Position numbers and translations under genes: made by a program. Under the pieces are notes generated by a model. That model saw only the letters and a program-made list of their open reading frames with translations, had not been told where the DNA came from and did not search any database. DNA of 64,000 nucleotides from Prauserella endophytica (GTDB lineage: Bacteria > Actinomycetota > Actinomycetes > Mycobacteriales > Pseudonocardiaceae): assembly GCF_005146945.1 (NCBI RefSeq), contig NZ_SWMS01000003.1, positions 124,001 through 188,000 of the forward strand. The letters are read 5' to 3'. Position 1 is the first letter of the stretch. Every line of letters starts with the position of its first letter. Below are positions 28,008 through 37,143 of the stretch, one piece after another.

Positions 28008-28385
28008 ATGAAGGTCGAGGAGTTGCTGACGAGGGCCCGCGACACCATCACCGTCGGCCGCGTCTACGGCGAGCCGATCGAGCGCGCGGGCGTCACCGTG
28101 ATCCCGGCCGCCGCCGTGCTGGGCGGCGGCGGGGCCGGGCAGGGCGTCGACGAGAAGGGTGGGCAGGGCGAGGGTGGCGGGTTCGGCGCCGCCGCCCGTC
28201 CGGTGGGCGCGTACCGGATCCGGGACCGTGCGGTGACGTGGGTGCCCGCGGTCGACGTCAACCGGCTGCTGATCGTTCTCGGGGTCGTGGTGACCGTCTT
28301 CCTGCTCGTCCGAGTGAGGATCGCCAGGGCCCGCGCGAAGGCCAGGACCCGTCCGGAGGTGGCCGGCGAACCGGCGACTGAGTGA
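28008..28385 (+). CDS. GerW/YtfJ-family sporulation-like protein
   Basis: A 125-residue protein: MKVEELLTRARDTITVGRVYGEPIERAGVTVIPAAAVLGGGGAG is the YtfJ/GerW pattern, with a Gly-rich middle (46-62), a RPVGAYRIRDRAVTWVPAVDVNR strand and a C-terminal membrane segment (LLIVLGVVVTVFLLVRV). In Bacillus GerW is needed for spore germination; actinobacterial homologues have no clear role. GGAGGGG precedes ATG 28008. Confidence 0.82.
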   Translation: MKVEELLTRARDTITVGRVYGEPIERAGVTVIPAAAVLGGGGAGQGVDEKGGQGEGGGFGAAARPVGAYRIRDRAVTWVPAVDVNRLLIVLGVVVTVFLLVRVRIARARAKARTRPEVAGEPATE

Positions 28386-28527
28386 TCCGATCGGGCAAGG
28401 GCCACCGCCTTCGCGCCGTTCACCGGGCCGGCCGGTGCGCACGGCCGTGAACACGACCCGACAGGCCGCGCTCGGGAACCGGAGTGGACTCGTCGGCCGC
28501 CGGGCCCGTGCCTGACCTGCTCGAAAA

Positions 28528-28563
28528 GAGGATCCACCCCGAGTGGCGGCGGGGTGGGTCCTC
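28528..28563. terminator. Hairpin between GerW-like and CoA-transferase B genes
   Basis: 13-bp stem GAGGATCCACCCC / GGGGTGGGTCCTC with one G-T pair and a 10-nt loop, followed by ATTTGTG. It lies between convergent genes. Confidence 0.75.
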
Positions 28564-28577
28564 ATTTGTGCCCGGGC

Positions 28578-29222
28578 TCAGCCGACCGCGGCGGGCAGCT
28601 CCAGCGGGGCACCGGTCTTCGCGCGGACCTCGTCCTCGCCGACGCCGGGTGCGAGATCCACCAGCCGCAGGCCGTCCGGCGTCACGTCGATCACGGCGAG
28701 GTCGGTGATGATCCGGTTCACCACGCCCGCACCGGTCAGCGGCAGCGTGCAGTCGCCGACGATCTTCGGGCTGCCGTCCTTGGCGACGTGGTCGGTGAGC
28801 ACCACGATCCGGCGGGCGCCGACCACGAGGTCCATCGCCCCGCCCATGCCCTTCACCAGCGCGCCGGGGATGGTCCAGTTCGCCAGGTCGCCCTTCGCGG
28901 TCACCTGCAGCGCGCCGAGGATGGCGATGTCGATGTGCCCGCCGCGGATCATCCCGAACGACGTCGCCGAGTCGAAGTAGCTGGCGCCGGGGACCACGGT
29001 CACCGTCTGCTTGCCCGCGTTGATGACGTCGGCGTCCTCCTCGCCCTCGAAGGGGAACGGGCCGAGACCGAGGATGCCGTTCTCGCTCTGCAGGGTCACC
29101 TGCACGCCGTCGGGGATGTGGTTGGCGACCAGCGTCGGGATGCCGATCCCGAGGTTGACGTAGTCGCCGTCGTTGAGCTCGGCGGCCGCGATCGCCGCCA
29201 TCTCGTCACGTGTCCAGGGCAT
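28578..29222 (-). CDS. 3-oxoacid CoA-transferase subunit B
   Basis: A 214-residue subunit with the catalytic region [30 protein letters not shown] (the Glu in SENG is the active-site residue) and [14 protein letters not shown]. It transfers CoA from succinyl-CoA to a 3-oxoacid. Close to lysR-cat/ben genes, the pair could be PcaI/PcaJ (3-oxoadipate) or ScoA/ScoB (acetoacetate); sequence alone does not separate them. It lies 10 nt behind subunit A. Confidence 0.9.
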   Translation of the reverse strand: MPWTRDEMAAIAAAELNDGDYVNLGIGIPTLVANHIPDGVQVTLQSENGILGLGPFPFEGEEDADVINAGKQTVTVVPGASYFDSATSFGMIRGGHIDIAILGALQVTAKGDLANWTIPGALVKGMGGAMDLVVGARRIVVLTDHVAKDGSPKIVGDCTLPLTGAGVVNRIITDLAVIDVTPDGLRLVDLAPGVGEDEVRAKTGAPLELPAAVG

Positions 29223-29232
29223 GCGGCTACTC

Positions 29233-29967
29233 CTAGGCTCCGACGGTCTCGCGGGGGCGGACCGTGCGCTTCTCGATGTCCTTGACCCGCTCGCGCGCCC
29301 GCACGAGGTGGTTCACGTAGATGCCGGGCGTCGCGACGAGGCCCGGGTCGATGAACCCGGGGGACACATGCTCGGCCTCCGCGACCGTCACCCGGCCGCA
29401 CGTGGCGACCAGCGGGTTGAAGTTGCGCGCGGTGGCCCGGTAGGTCAGGTTGCCCGCCTCGTCGGCGGTGTGGGCGTGCACCAGCGCCAGGTCGGCGACG
29501 ATCGCGCGCTCCTGGACGTAGGTGTGCCCGTCGAACTCCGCGTGCGGCTTGCCCTCGGCGACGGGCGTGCCCACGCCGGACCGGGTGTAGAAGGCGGCGA
29601 TCCCGGCGCCACCCGCCCGCATGCGCTCGGCGAGCGTGCCCTGTGGGGAGAACTCCACGTCCAGCACCTTGTCCAGGTACTGCTGGGCGAACAGCTTGTT
29701 CTCGCCGACGTACGAGGCGATCACCTTGGTCACCTGGCGGTTCTCCAGCAGCAGCCCGAGCCCCTTGCCGTCGACGCCCATGTTGTTGGACACGATCGTC
29801 AGCCCGGTGACCCCGGAGTCCCGCACCACCTCGATGAGGTCGTTCGGGATGCCGCACAGGCCGAACCCGCCGACGGCGATGGTCATCCCGTCGGTCAGCA
29901 CTCCGGCCAAGGCGGCCTGCGCGTCCGCGCGGAGTTTCGACAACTCGCCCACCTCTCGGTCGTTCAT
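29233..29967 (-). CDS. 3-oxoacid CoA-transferase subunit A
   Basis: A 244-residue subunit. Family motifs are [54 protein letters not shown] and [10 protein letters not shown] (CoA-binding). ATG 29967 ([10 protein letters not shown]) is preferred over the frame's earlier ATG at 30045, which would overlap the operator. It starts 103 bases from an IclR-type palindrome shared with the divergent regulator, so that regulator likely controls it. Confidence 0.92.
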   Translation of the reverse strand: MNDREVGELSKLRADAQAALAGVLTDGMTIAVGGFGLCGIPNDLIEVVRDSGVTGLTIVSNNMGVDGKGLGLLLENRQVTKVIASYVGENKLFAQQYLDKVLDVEFSPQGTLAERMRAGGAGIAAFYTRSGVGTPVAEGKPHAEFDGHTYVQERAIVADLALVHAHTADEAGNLTYRATARNFNPLVATCGRVTVAEAEHVSPGFIDPGLVATPGIYVNHLVRARERVKDIEKRTVRPRETVGA

Positions 29968-30069
29968 TCTTCGAGCGCCCTGAGTCAACGTGCGCACCAG
30001 GGCCTTTCGCAAGGAACAGGCCCAAGCGACCCGGAAACCGATCACCCGGCGGCCGTGGGCGCGATCAGG

Positions 30070-30086
30070 CGTTCACTGAGTGAACG
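30070..30086. promoter_or_regulatory. IclR-family operator (perfect palindrome)
   Basis: CGTTCACTGAGTGAACG: two 8-bp arms around a central G, directly before the IclR start at 30088 and 103 bases from the divergent CoA-transferase start. Placement suggests autoregulation plus control of the CoA-transferase operon. Confidence 0.75.
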
Positions 30087-30087
30087 T

Positions 30088-30882
30088 ATGCTCGGAGGCA
30101 TGGACCCGACCCCCGCCGCCCACCTCGTCGGCAGGGTGGGCGCCGTGCTGCGCGCGCTGTCGACGGTCAACGAGTCCGGGGCCGGCACCGCGGAGCTCGC
30201 TCGGGCGGCCGGTCTGCCGAGGCCGACCGTGCACCGCCTGCTCGGCTCGCTCGCCGACGAGGGCTTCGTCGACCGCGACCAGCGCAGCGGCCGCTGGTTC
30301 CTCGGCCCCGAGCTGTACCTGCTCGGGGAGGCGGCAGGCAGGCGCTACGACGTCACCCAGCACGCGCGGGAGAGCGTGCACCGGCTCGCGGCGGCGACGG
30401 GGGAGAGCGCGTTCTTCTCCGCGCGCCGGGGCGGAGAGACCGTGTGCCTGCTGCGCGAGGACGGGGACTTCCCGATCCGGTCCTTCGTGCTGTACGAGGG
30501 CGCCCGCTTTCCGCTCGGGGTCGTGTCGGCGGGGCTGGTGGTGCTGTCGTTCCTCACCGACGCCGAGATCGACGCCTACCTGGAGAGCACGGATCTGGTG
30601 AACCGCTGGGGCGCCGCGCACGCGCCGGACGCGGTGCGCGAACGGATCGCCCGCACCCGCACCGATGGCTACGCCGTGAACCCCGGCCTCGTGGTCGAAG
30701 GCAGCTGGGGAATGGCGGCGGCCGTGTTCGACCGGGCGGGGCAACCGTCCTGGGCGCTGACGCTGACCGGCGTGGAGACGAGGTTCCGCCCCGAGCGCAG
30801 GTCCGAACTGGGCGCCCTGCTGCTGCGGGAGGCGCACGCGCTCAGCCGTGTCATCGGCAGCGGAGAGCCCGCCCGGCGCTGA
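30088..30882 (+). CDS. IclR family regulator
   Basis: A 264-residue (260 from ATG 30100) regulator. An N-terminal winged helix (AELARAAGLPRPTVHRLLGSLADEGFVDRDQRSGRWFLGPELY) precedes the GAF-like IclR effector domain (ESAFFSARRGGETVCLLREDGDFPIRSFVLYEGARFPLGVVSAGLVVLSFL). GGAGG is only one base before ATG 30100, so the ATG at 30088 seems the better start, possibly leaderless. Many IclR proteins control pca or CoA-transferase genes in response to aromatic breakdown products, which fits the neighbourhood. Confidence 0.92.
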   Translation: MLGGMDPTPAAHLVGRVGAVLRALSTVNESGAGTAELARAAGLPRPTVHRLLGSLADEGFVDRDQRSGRWFLGPELYLLGEAAGRRYDVTQHARESVHRLAAATGESAFFSARRGGETVCLLREDGDFPIRSFVLYEGARFPLGVVSAGLVVLSFLTDAEIDAYLESTDLVNRWGAAHAPDAVRERIARTRTDGYAVNPGLVVEGSWGMAAAVFDRAGQPSWALTLTGVETRFRPERRSELGALLLREAHALSRVIGSGEPARR

Positions 30883-30894
30883 AGGCCCGCGGGT

Positions 30895-30977
30895 GCTCCG
30901 GATGCGGTTCGCGTGGCGGTGCCGGTGGCGGAGCTGGTGGACGGCGCACCTGCGAGCGGCTTCGCCGCTGCTGGAAC
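30895..30977. repeat. Intergenic repeat family, copy A
   Basis: About 83 bases that align with 37144-37240: shared blocks are a GCGGTTCGCGTGGCGGTGC-type block, GGTGGCGGA, ACGGCGCA and AGCGGCTTCGCCGCTG. Copy A lacks about 20 internal bases. The last block folds as AGCGGC-TTC-GCCGCT. Both copies sit directly behind plus-strand genes. Confidence 0.6.
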
Positions 30978-30982
30978 AGGCT

Positions 30983-31636
30983 CTAGCCGTGGCGGTGCCT
31001 GCCCCGGCGGGGGCGCCAGTGCCTGCCCCGGCGCGGGCTCGGGTCGGCGTGGGCGAGCATGACGTCGCGGTGGCGCGCGGCGAACTCGGGCGCCGTGATG
31101 CCCATCAGCACCAGGTACCGGATGTCGCCGAGGGAGAGCTCCGTGTCGCGCAGCCTGCCCTCCTCACGGAAGCCGAGCGCGCCGTGCAGCGACAGCGATC
31201 CGACGTTGCCGCCGTAGATGCTCACCTGGCACCGGCGGAAGCTCCGCTCGAAGAACATGAAGGACAGCAGCACCATGATGGCGTCGCTGGCGTAGCCGCA
31301 CCGCCGGTGCTGCGCCCCGATGCCGATGCCGTAGCTGAACCGATCGGACTCGGTGTCGTCCTGGCTCAGGCAGAGCGACCCGACGAGCATCCCGCCGCGC
31401 AGGGTCTCGATCGCGAAGTGGCTGTCGCCCGACGCGGCGGCACCCGCGCGGTGTGCCGCCCAGTGCCGGTACCCACCCACCTGCGCGGACCGCTCGCGCG
31501 CCGAGGCGCGGTCGAAGCCGATCAGCGTGCGATGGTCGGCGGAGTCGATCTCGCGCAGCCGCACCTTGCGCCCGGCCCAGCCCGGCACCGGCACACGACA
31601 GGTGGTCAGCGCGGAACGAGGCGGGTGCGTCATCAT
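30983..31636 (-). CDS. GNAT family N-acetyltransferase (RimJ/RimL-like)
   Basis: A 217-residue acetyltransferase with KVRLREIDSADHRTLIGFDR, FSYGIGIGAQHRRCGYASDAIMVLLSFMF (acetyl-CoA loop) and VGSLSLHGALGFREEGRLRDTELSLGD, the Acetyltransf_3 pattern. The C-terminal 20 residues are Arg/His-rich and encoded by repetitive bases. ATG at 31636 or 31633. Standing between the IclR gene and cat operon, it shows no link to aromatic metabolism. Confidence 0.85.
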   Translation of the reverse strand: MMTHPPRSALTTCRVPVPGWAGRKVRLREIDSADHRTLIGFDRASARERSAQVGGYRHWAAHRAGAAASGDSHFAIETLRGGMLVGSLCLSQDDTESDRFSYGIGIGAQHRRCGYASDAIMVLLSFMFFERSFRRCQVSIYGGNVGSLSLHGALGFREEGRLRDTELSLGDIRYLVLMGITAPEFAARHRDVMLAHADPSPRRGRHWRPRRGRHRHG

Positions 31637-31731
31637 CGGCGATGACCATACCGCGCTGCCGCGACGGACTCGCAGGGGTACTCGGCCCCTGGCGAAGTCC
31701 GTTGCGGTGGCGCGGAAACGGTGCGCGCGCC

Positions 31732-32007
31732 TCAGATCTTGGACGGGTGCTTGGCCAGCGGCGTGACCTTGATGTCCATGTACGGGAACAGCGGCAGGCC
31801 GGAGAGGATGTCGTGTAGCTCGTCGCCGGACTCGACGTCGAAGACGGAGAAGTTGGAGTACTCACCCACGATGCGCCAGATGTGCGGCCACTTCCCGGAG
31901 CGCTGCAGCTCCTGGCTGTAGGCCTTCTCTCGGGCCACGATGTCGGCGCGCATCTCCGGGTCCAGGTCGGCCGGCAGGTGCACGTCCATCCGCACGTGGA
32001 ACAGCAT
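31732..32007 (-). CDS. catC: Muconolactone delta-isomerase
   Basis: A 91-residue protein that matches CatC in length and sequence: MLFHVRMDVHLPADLDPEMRADIVAREKAYSQELQRSGKW, HIWRIVGEYSNFSVFDV and LPLFPYMDIKVTPLAKHPS. It isomerises (+)-muconolactone to 3-oxoadipate enol-lactone, third step of the catechol ortho pathway. It lies 32 nt behind catA as last gene of the lysR-catB-catA-catC operon. The enol-lactone hydrolase needed next is not in the window. Confidence 0.96.
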   Translation of the reverse strand: MLFHVRMDVHLPADLDPEMRADIVAREKAYSQELQRSGKWPHIWRIVGEYSNFSVFDVESGDELHDILSGLPLFPYMDIKVTPLAKHPSKI

Positions 32008-32039
32008 GGGTGAGTACTCCTTCTCTGCGTCGGTGGTGC

Positions 32040-32903
32040 TCAGGCCTTGACCGGGTCGAGGACGAAGCCGTAGGACACGGTCTCGCCCTTGCCGTCGGCC
32101 GCGGGCTTCGGGTCGAGCACCAGTTCCGGCTTCACGGCCGAGGCGATGTCGTCGTCGTTGTGCTCGTCACCGGGGAAGTACAGCTGCGCGGTGAGCAGCT
32201 CGTGTCCCGGCGCGGAGACCTTGACGTGCAGGTGCGCGGGCCGCCAGGCGTGCCAGCCCGCCGCGGCGATCAGCTTGCCGCACGCGCCGTCGGTTGGGAT
32301 CTGGTACGGCGCGGGGCGGACGGTGTTGATCTCGAACTGGCCATCGGCGTCCACGGAGAAGGTGCCGCGCAGGTTCCACTCCGGGATGCCTGGCGCGAAC
32401 TGCGAGTACAGGCCCTCGGCGTCGGCGTGCCACAACTCGATCCTGGCCTGGTCGAGGACGCTGCCGTCGGTGGAGGTGACGCGGCCGGTCCACACCAGCG
32501 GCGTGCCCGGCTCGTCGTCGCGCATCGGCACCGAGCCGCGTGAGCCCTGCTCCGGCGCGCCGGGCACGTAGTACGGGCCCTCGATGGTGCCCTTGTTGCC
32601 CTCGCGGTGCTCGGTGGCGACCTCCTCGACGACGTGCTCGACCCACACGTCCAGGAACAGCGGCCACTCGCCGTCCTCACCGACGCTGATCAGCCACGCC
32701 TTGAGGGCGTTGTACTCGTCGTAGGTGACCTTGTGCCTGCGGATGGTCGAGTGCACTGCCTCGAGCACCTCGCGGGCCAGCAGCGACACGCGCTCCTTGG
32801 GGGTGTCAGCGACGTTGGCGTACTTGTCCGACTTGAACCGCTCGGTGGCGCTGGCGCCGGAGTCCGCGGCGGACGGCGCCGGGGCGTGGTGGGTGGCGGT
32901 CAT
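32040..32903 (-). CDS. catA: Catechol 1,2-dioxygenase
   Basis: A 287-residue intradiol dioxygenase that opens catechol to cis,cis-muconate. Motifs are GTIEGPYYVPGAPE, IELWHADAEGLYSQF, the TVRPAPYQIPTDGACG segment and RPAHLHVKVSAPGH. Non-haem Fe(III) ligands should be Tyr166, Tyr200, His224 and His226. An N-terminal helical domain (about 20-100) matches the dimerisation linker of actinobacterial enzymes. ATG 32903 has GGAGG 6 nt upstream. Confidence 0.96.
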   Translation of the reverse strand: MTATHHAPAPSAADSGASATERFKSDKYANVADTPKERVSLLAREVLEAVHSTIRRHKVTYDEYNALKAWLISVGEDGEWPLFLDVWVEHVVEEVATEHREGNKGTIEGPYYVPGAPEQGSRGSVPMRDDEPGTPLVWTGRVTSTDGSVLDQARIELWHADAEGLYSQFAPGIPEWNLRGTFSVDADGQFEINTVRPAPYQIPTDGACGKLIAAAGWHAWRPAHLHVKVSAPGHELLTAQLYFPGDEHNDDDIASAVKPELVLDPKPAADGKGETVSYGFVLDPVKA

Positions 32904-32935
32904 GGGGATCCTCCTTGATTCCTCGGGGGTGGGGT

Positions 32936-34039
32936 TCAGGTGTCCTGGCGGTAGCGGGCGAGCTTGTCCGGGTCGATCTCGACCCCGAGCCCCGCGCCGG
33001 GACGGATGGTGAGCTCGCCGTCGTGGATCTCCAGCGGCTCGGTGAGCAGGTCGTCGCTCATGTCGAGGAAGTTCGACAACTCGCCCGCGCGGCGCGAGGT
33101 GAGCTGGTACGACGAGCCGAACGCGACCGTGCACATGGAGCCCAGCTGGCCGTCGATCTGGTTGCCCATCACGACCTCAAGGCCGAGGCCCTCGGCGAGG
33201 TGGTGCACGCGCTGCGAATGCGTGAAGCCGGTGCGGGCGATCTTGATGCTGATCGCCGTGGCGGAGCCGCCCAGCACCTCCCTGGTCACGTCGGCCGGGG
33301 TGACGGCGGACTCGTCGGCGATGAACGGCACGTCGAGCTGGGAGACGAGCCAGCGCCTGCCCAGCACGTCGTCGGCGGGGCAGAGCTCCTCGGCGAAGAG
33401 CAGGCCGAGGTCCGACATCTCCTTCATCGCCATGGCCGACTCCGAGGCGGTCCAGCCGCGGTTGCCGTCGACGTACAGCTCGATGTCGTCGCCGAGTCCC
33501 TCACGCAGGGCGCGCACCACGGCGGTGTCGAGTCCCACGGGGCGGCGGCCGACCTTCACCTTGAACGTGGTGATGCCGTGCTGCTCGCGCATGCGCTGCG
33601 CCTCGGCGACCATCGCGGCCGGCTCGTCGAAGCCGAGCATGTGCGACACGCGCATCCGATCGGTGTAGCCGCCGAGCAGCTCGGTGACCTGCACGTCGAG
33701 CGTGCGGCCGAGCGCGTCCCACACGGCCATGTCGATGGCGGCCTTGGCCGCGGGGTTGCCGACGGTGCGGGCGAGCCTGGTCGCCATCGTCTCGCGCTCC
33801 AGCAGGCTCAGCCCCACCACCTGCGGCGCGAAGATCTTTTCGATCACCGCGATCACGCCGGCCTGCGTCTCGCCGTAGGTGAACGGGCGGGGCGGGGCCT
33901 CGGCCACGCCGACGATGCCGTCGTCGGTGTGCACGCGCACGAGGACGTGCTCGGCCACGTGCACCTCGCCGGAGGCGAACCTGAGCGGCTTGCGGTACGG
34001 GATGGCGAAGGGGATCGCCTCCACGCTGGTGATCTTCAT
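32936..34039 (-). CDS. catB: Muconate cycloisomerase
   Basis: A 367-residue enolase-superfamily enzyme. TFKVKVG (residues 159-164) has the KxK pair with Lys162 the likely base; YVDGNRGW (Asp191), FAEELCPADD and FIADESA supply metal ligands. It cyclises cis,cis-muconate to muconolactone. The start at 34039 overlaps the LysR stop (ATGA), so the regulator and catB are coupled. It lies before catA, the order catB-catA-catC found in many actinobacteria. Confidence 0.95.
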   Translation of the reverse strand: MKITSVEAIPFAIPYRKPLRFASGEVHVAEHVLVRVHTDDGIVGVAEAPPRPFTYGETQAGVIAVIEKIFAPQVVGLSLLERETMATRLARTVGNPAAKAAIDMAVWDALGRTLDVQVTELLGGYTDRMRVSHMLGFDEPAAMVAEAQRMREQHGITTFKVKVGRRPVGLDTAVVRALREGLGDDIELYVDGNRGWTASESAMAMKEMSDLGLLFAEELCPADDVLGRRWLVSQLDVPFIADESAVTPADVTREVLGGSATAISIKIARTGFTHSQRVHHLAEGLGLEVVMGNQIDGQLGSMCTVAFGSSYQLTSRRAGELSNFLDMSDDLLTEPLEIHDGELTIRPGAGLGVEIDPDKLARYRQDT

Positions 34040-34944
34040 CGGCTGACCTCGAAGGGGTGTGGTTCGGTGGAGATGGCGGTTTCGAGCACGTCGAGGACCG
34101 ACCGCACGAGGGGGGAGTCGTTGTCGGCGCGCCAGGCGAGCGCCAGCTCGACGCTGCCCGCGTCGGTGAGGTCGCGGAACACCACGCCCGCCAGCGGCAG
34201 CGCGCGGGCCGAGGCGGGCAGGACCGCGACCCCGAGTCCGCCCGCGACGAGCGCGAGCAGCACGGCCGTGCCCGCGGCCTCGTGCTCGCGCTGTGGCGTG
34301 AACCCCGCGGCCTGGCAGCTGCGCTGCACGGCGTCGTTCACCACGGAGTCCTTGCTGGTGTAGACGATGAAGCCCTCGGTGCGCAGGTCGGCCATCGAGA
34401 CCTCGGGTTCGATCGCGAGCCGGTGGTCGGCGGGCACGGCGAGGATCAGCGGTTCCACCTCGATCGTGCGCAGCTCGATGCCCTCGCCGCTGGCCGGCGG
34501 GCGGAGCACACCGATGTCGAGCGAGCCGGTGCGCAATCCGTCGCACTGGTCGGGCGTGAGCAGGTCGGCGTGGACCTCCAGGGCGACCTCGGGCACGTCC
34601 CGCTTGACCGCGCGGGCGATGCGGGGCAGCTGCGAGAACGCCGAGGTGCCGGTGAAGCCGACCCGGACGATCCCGAGCCTGCCGTCGGCGATCCGGCGCA
34701 CGCCCTGCATGCTCTGCTCGACCGTGTCGAGCACCCTGCGGGCCTCCGCGAGGAGGTACTCGCCTGCGGGGGTGAGCCGGACCTGCCGCGTCGTGCGGGT
34801 GAACAGGGGCGCGCCCAGCTCCGCCTCCAGTTGCCGGATGGCGTGGGACAGCGCGGGCTGGGCCATGTGCAGGCGTTCCGCGGCCTTGCCGAAGTGGCAG
34901 GTGTCGGCCACCGCGGCGAAGTAGCGCAGGTGACGCAGTTCCAT
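34036..34944 (-). CDS. LysR family regulator of the cat/ben genes
   Basis: A 302-residue LysR protein: MELRHLRYFAAVADTCHFGKAAERLHMAQPALSHAIRQLEAELG is the DNA-binding domain, followed by a BenM/CatR-like effector domain (LGIVRVGFTGTSAFSQLPRIARAV, LVAGGLGVAVLPASARAL). BenM/CatM-type regulators respond to cis,cis-muconate or benzoate. It is the first gene of the cat operon rather than divergent from it, so its own promoter drives catBAC, and it faces benA across 257 bases that hold two LysR-type dyads. Which operon it activates is inferred. Confidence 0.93.
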   Translation of the reverse strand: MELRHLRYFAAVADTCHFGKAAERLHMAQPALSHAIRQLEAELGAPLFTRTTRQVRLTPAGEYLLAEARRVLDTVEQSMQGVRRIADGRLGIVRVGFTGTSAFSQLPRIARAVKRDVPEVALEVHADLLTPDQCDGLRTGSLDIGVLRPPASGEGIELRTIEVEPLILAVPADHRLAIEPEVSMADLRTEGFIVYTSKDSVVNDAVQRSCQAAGFTPQREHEAAGTAVLLALVAGGLGVAVLPASARALPLAGVVFRDLTDAGSVELALAWRADNDSPLVRSVLDVLETAISTEPHPFEVSR

Positions 34945-34989
34945 CGCCGGACCTCCTCTGGCTCCACGTCGACGTACCGGTGGCCTCGA

Positions 34990-35021
34990 TTGATTCACCG
35001 TAGGTACCGATATTGAGTCAA
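34990..35021. promoter_or_regulatory. Candidate LysR-type dyad proximal to the lysR-cat operon
   Basis: TTGATTCA (34990-34997) and TGAGTCAA (35014-35021) form an imperfect inverted repeat with 7 of 8 matches, 46 bases from the lysR start, with GGTACC at the centre. Fits an autoregulatory LysR site. Confidence 0.5.
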
Positions 35022-35043
35022 GACAAGGAGCGATTTTCGAGTG

Positions 35044-35066
35044 ATTGATCGATGCTATCGATTAAT
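35044..35066. promoter_or_regulatory. Candidate LysR-type dyad upstream of benA
   Basis: ATTGATCGAT-GCT-ATCGATTAAT: 10-bp arms with one mismatch and a 3-nt centre, 136 bases before benA and 100 from lysR. A direct repeat CTAGGT follows at 35073-35089. Strongest operator candidate between the divergent cat and ben operons. Confidence 0.7.
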
Positions 35067-35201
35067 AGCACCCTAGGTCAGGACTAGGTATTCGCCCGGT
35101 GTGACTGCTGCCACCCGCTGTCATGGTCAGGGGAACACGCCACGGCGGCCCCCGGCCGCTGGAGGCCGGTCAAAGCCGATCAAGGCCACCGTGGAGGACT
35201 C

Positions 35202-36593
35202 ATGACTGACACGCTCGATCGCCTCTCCGCCGTCCTCGCCGACGCCGTCATCGAGGACCGGGAGGCCGGGATCTACCGGGCGAATCGTCGGATCTTCACC
35301 GACGAGGAGATCTTCGAGCTCGAGATGAAGCACATCTTCGAGGGCAACTGGATCTACCTGGCGCACGAGAGCCAGCTCCCCAACCCCGGCGACTACTTCA
35401 CGACCTACATCGGCAGGCAGCCGGTGGTCATCACCCGTGACAAGGACGGCGAGCTGCACTGCCTGATCAACGCGTGCGCACACCGCGGCGCGATGATCTG
35501 CCGCCGCAAGACCGACAACCGGTCGACCCTCACCTGTCCGTTCCACGGCTGGACCTTCCGCAACGACGGCAAGCTGCTCAAGGTCAAGGACCCCGATGGC
35601 GCCGGCTACCCCCCGTCGTTCAACGCGAACGGGTCGCACGACCTGACGCGGGTCGCCCGCTTCGACAGCTACCGCGGGTTCCTCTTCGGCAGCCTCAACC
35701 CCGACGTCCTGCCGCTAGCCGAGCACCTCGGCGACACAACCAAGATCATCGACATGCTCGTGGACCAGTCGCCGGAAGGTCTCGAGGTGCTGCGCGGCTC
35801 CTCCACCTACACCTACGACGGCAACTGGAAGGTGCAGGCCGAGAACGGCGCCGACGGCTACCACGTCACCGCGACGCACTGGAACTACGCGGCCACCACG
35901 GCGCGACGCGGCACCGGTGCTTCCAAGAACGACACGAAGACGCTCGACGCGGGCAGCTGGGGCAAGTCCGGTGGCGGCTACTGGTCGTTCCCGCAGGGTC
36001 ACCTGTGCCTGTGGACGTGGGCGGGCAACCCGCAAGACCGTCCACTGTGGAACAAGATGGACGAGCTGAAGCGCGAGTTCGGCGACGCCAAGGGCGAGTT
36101 CATGGTCAAGGGCTCCCGGAACCTGTGCCTGTACCCGAACGTGTACCTGATGGACCAGTTCTCCACGCAGATCCGGCACTTCCGGCCGATCGCGCCGGAC
36201 AAGACCGAGGTCACCATCTACTGCATCGCGCCGAAGGGCGAGAGCTCCGAAGCCCGCGCGTGGCGGATCCGCCAGTACGAGGACTTCTTCAACGCCTCCG
36301 GCATGGCCACCCCGGACGACCTGGAGGAGTTCCGCTCCTGCCAGCTGACGTTCCGTGCTTCGGCCGCGCCGTGGAACGACATGAGCCGCGGCGCCGAGCA
36401 CTGGCTGACCGGGCCGGACGAGGTCGCGCGGACGCTCGGCATGACCGGCGTCATCTCCGCGGGCCAGAAGAACGAGGACGAGGGCCTCTACCCCGTACAG
36501 CACGGCTTCTGGGCGCAGACCATGCGCGAGGCGATCGCCCGCGAACGGGCGCGGTCCGAAGAGGACGACACGCTGCCTGCCGCCACCGCCTGA
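35202..36593 (+). CDS. benA: Benzoate 1,2-dioxygenase large subunit
   Basis: A 463-residue Rieske oxygenase alpha subunit. The Rieske cluster ligands are Cys92, His94, Cys112 and His115 ([15 protein letters not shown]). The catalytic iron motif [18 protein letters not shown] gives Asp218, His221 and His226. Length and motifs fit BenA/XylX, and the adjacent benB, benC/D, catA/B/C genes support benzoate as substrate. It converts benzoate to the cis-1,2-dihydrodiol carboxylate. First gene of the ben operon, with benB 10 nt downstream. Confidence 0.96.
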   Translation: MTDTLDRLSAVLADAVIEDREAGIYRANRRIFTDEEIFELEMKHIFEGNWIYLAHESQLPNPGDYFTTYIGRQPVVITRDKDGELHCLINACAHRGAMICRRKTDNRSTLTCPFHGWTFRNDGKLLKVKDPDGAGYPPSFNANGSHDLTRVARFDSYRGFLFGSLNPDVLPLAEHLGDTTKIIDMLVDQSPEGLEVLRGSSTYTYDGNWKVQAENGADGYHVTATHWNYAATTARRGTGASKNDTKTLDAGSWGKSGGGYWSFPQGHLCLWTWAGNPQDRPLWNKMDELKREFGDAKGEFMVKGSRNLCLYPNVYLMDQFSTQIRHFRPIAPDKTEVTIYCIAPKGESSEARAWRIRQYEDFFNASGMATPDDLEEFRSCQLTFRASAAPWNDMSRGAEHWLTGPDEVARTLGMTGVISAGQKNEDEGLYPVQHGFWAQTMREAIARERARSEEDDTLPAATA

Positions 36594-36603
36594 GGAGTAT
36601 CCG

Positions 36604-37137
36604 ATGACTGTCACCGCCGACACCGCCACCAGCGCCAGCACGACGAAGACCATCACCCAGAACGACATCGAGCAGTTCCTCTACCGGGAGGCGCGCTACC
36701 TCGACGACCGCGAGTTCGAGAAGTGGCTGGACTGCTACGCCGACGACGTCGTGTACTGGATGCCCTCGTGGGGCGACGACGACCTGCTGACCGAGAACCC
36801 GCAGACGGACGTCTCGCTGATCTACTACCCGAACAAGGGCGGGCTCGAGGACCGGGTGTTCCGGATCCGCACGGAGCGCTCCAGCGCGACGTCGATCCCG
36901 GAGCCGCGCACGAGCCACAACATCAGCAACGTCGAGCTCATCGAGCGGCGGGGCGACCTCGTGGACGTGCGGTTCAACTGGCACACCATGTACTTCCGGT
37001 ACAAGACGGTGGATCCGTACTACGGGACCTCGTTCTACACCATCGACTTCTCCGGCGACTCGCCGCTCATCCGCCGCAAGACCGTGGTGTTGAAGAACGA
37101 CTACATCCACCACGTCGTCGACATCTACCACTTCTGA
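36604..37137 (+). CDS. benB: Benzoate 1,2-dioxygenase small subunit
   Basis: A 177-residue ring-hydroxylating beta subunit (NTF2 fold): IEQFLYREARYLDDREFEKWLDCYADDVVYWMPSW at the start, then EDRVFRIRTERSSATSIPEPRTSHNISNVELIE. It forms the alpha3-beta3 oxygenase with BenA and is structural. A copy of an intergenic repeat separates it from the fusion gene, 126 nt away. Confidence 0.96.
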   Translation: MTVTADTATSASTTKTITQNDIEQFLYREARYLDDREFEKWLDCYADDVVYWMPSWGDDDLLTENPQTDVSLIYYPNKGGLEDRVFRIRTERSSATSIPEPRTSHNISNVELIERRGDLVDVRFNWHTMYFRYKTVDPYYGTSFYTIDFSGDSPLIRRKTVVLKNDYIHHVVDIYHF

Positions 37138-37143
37138 CAACTG

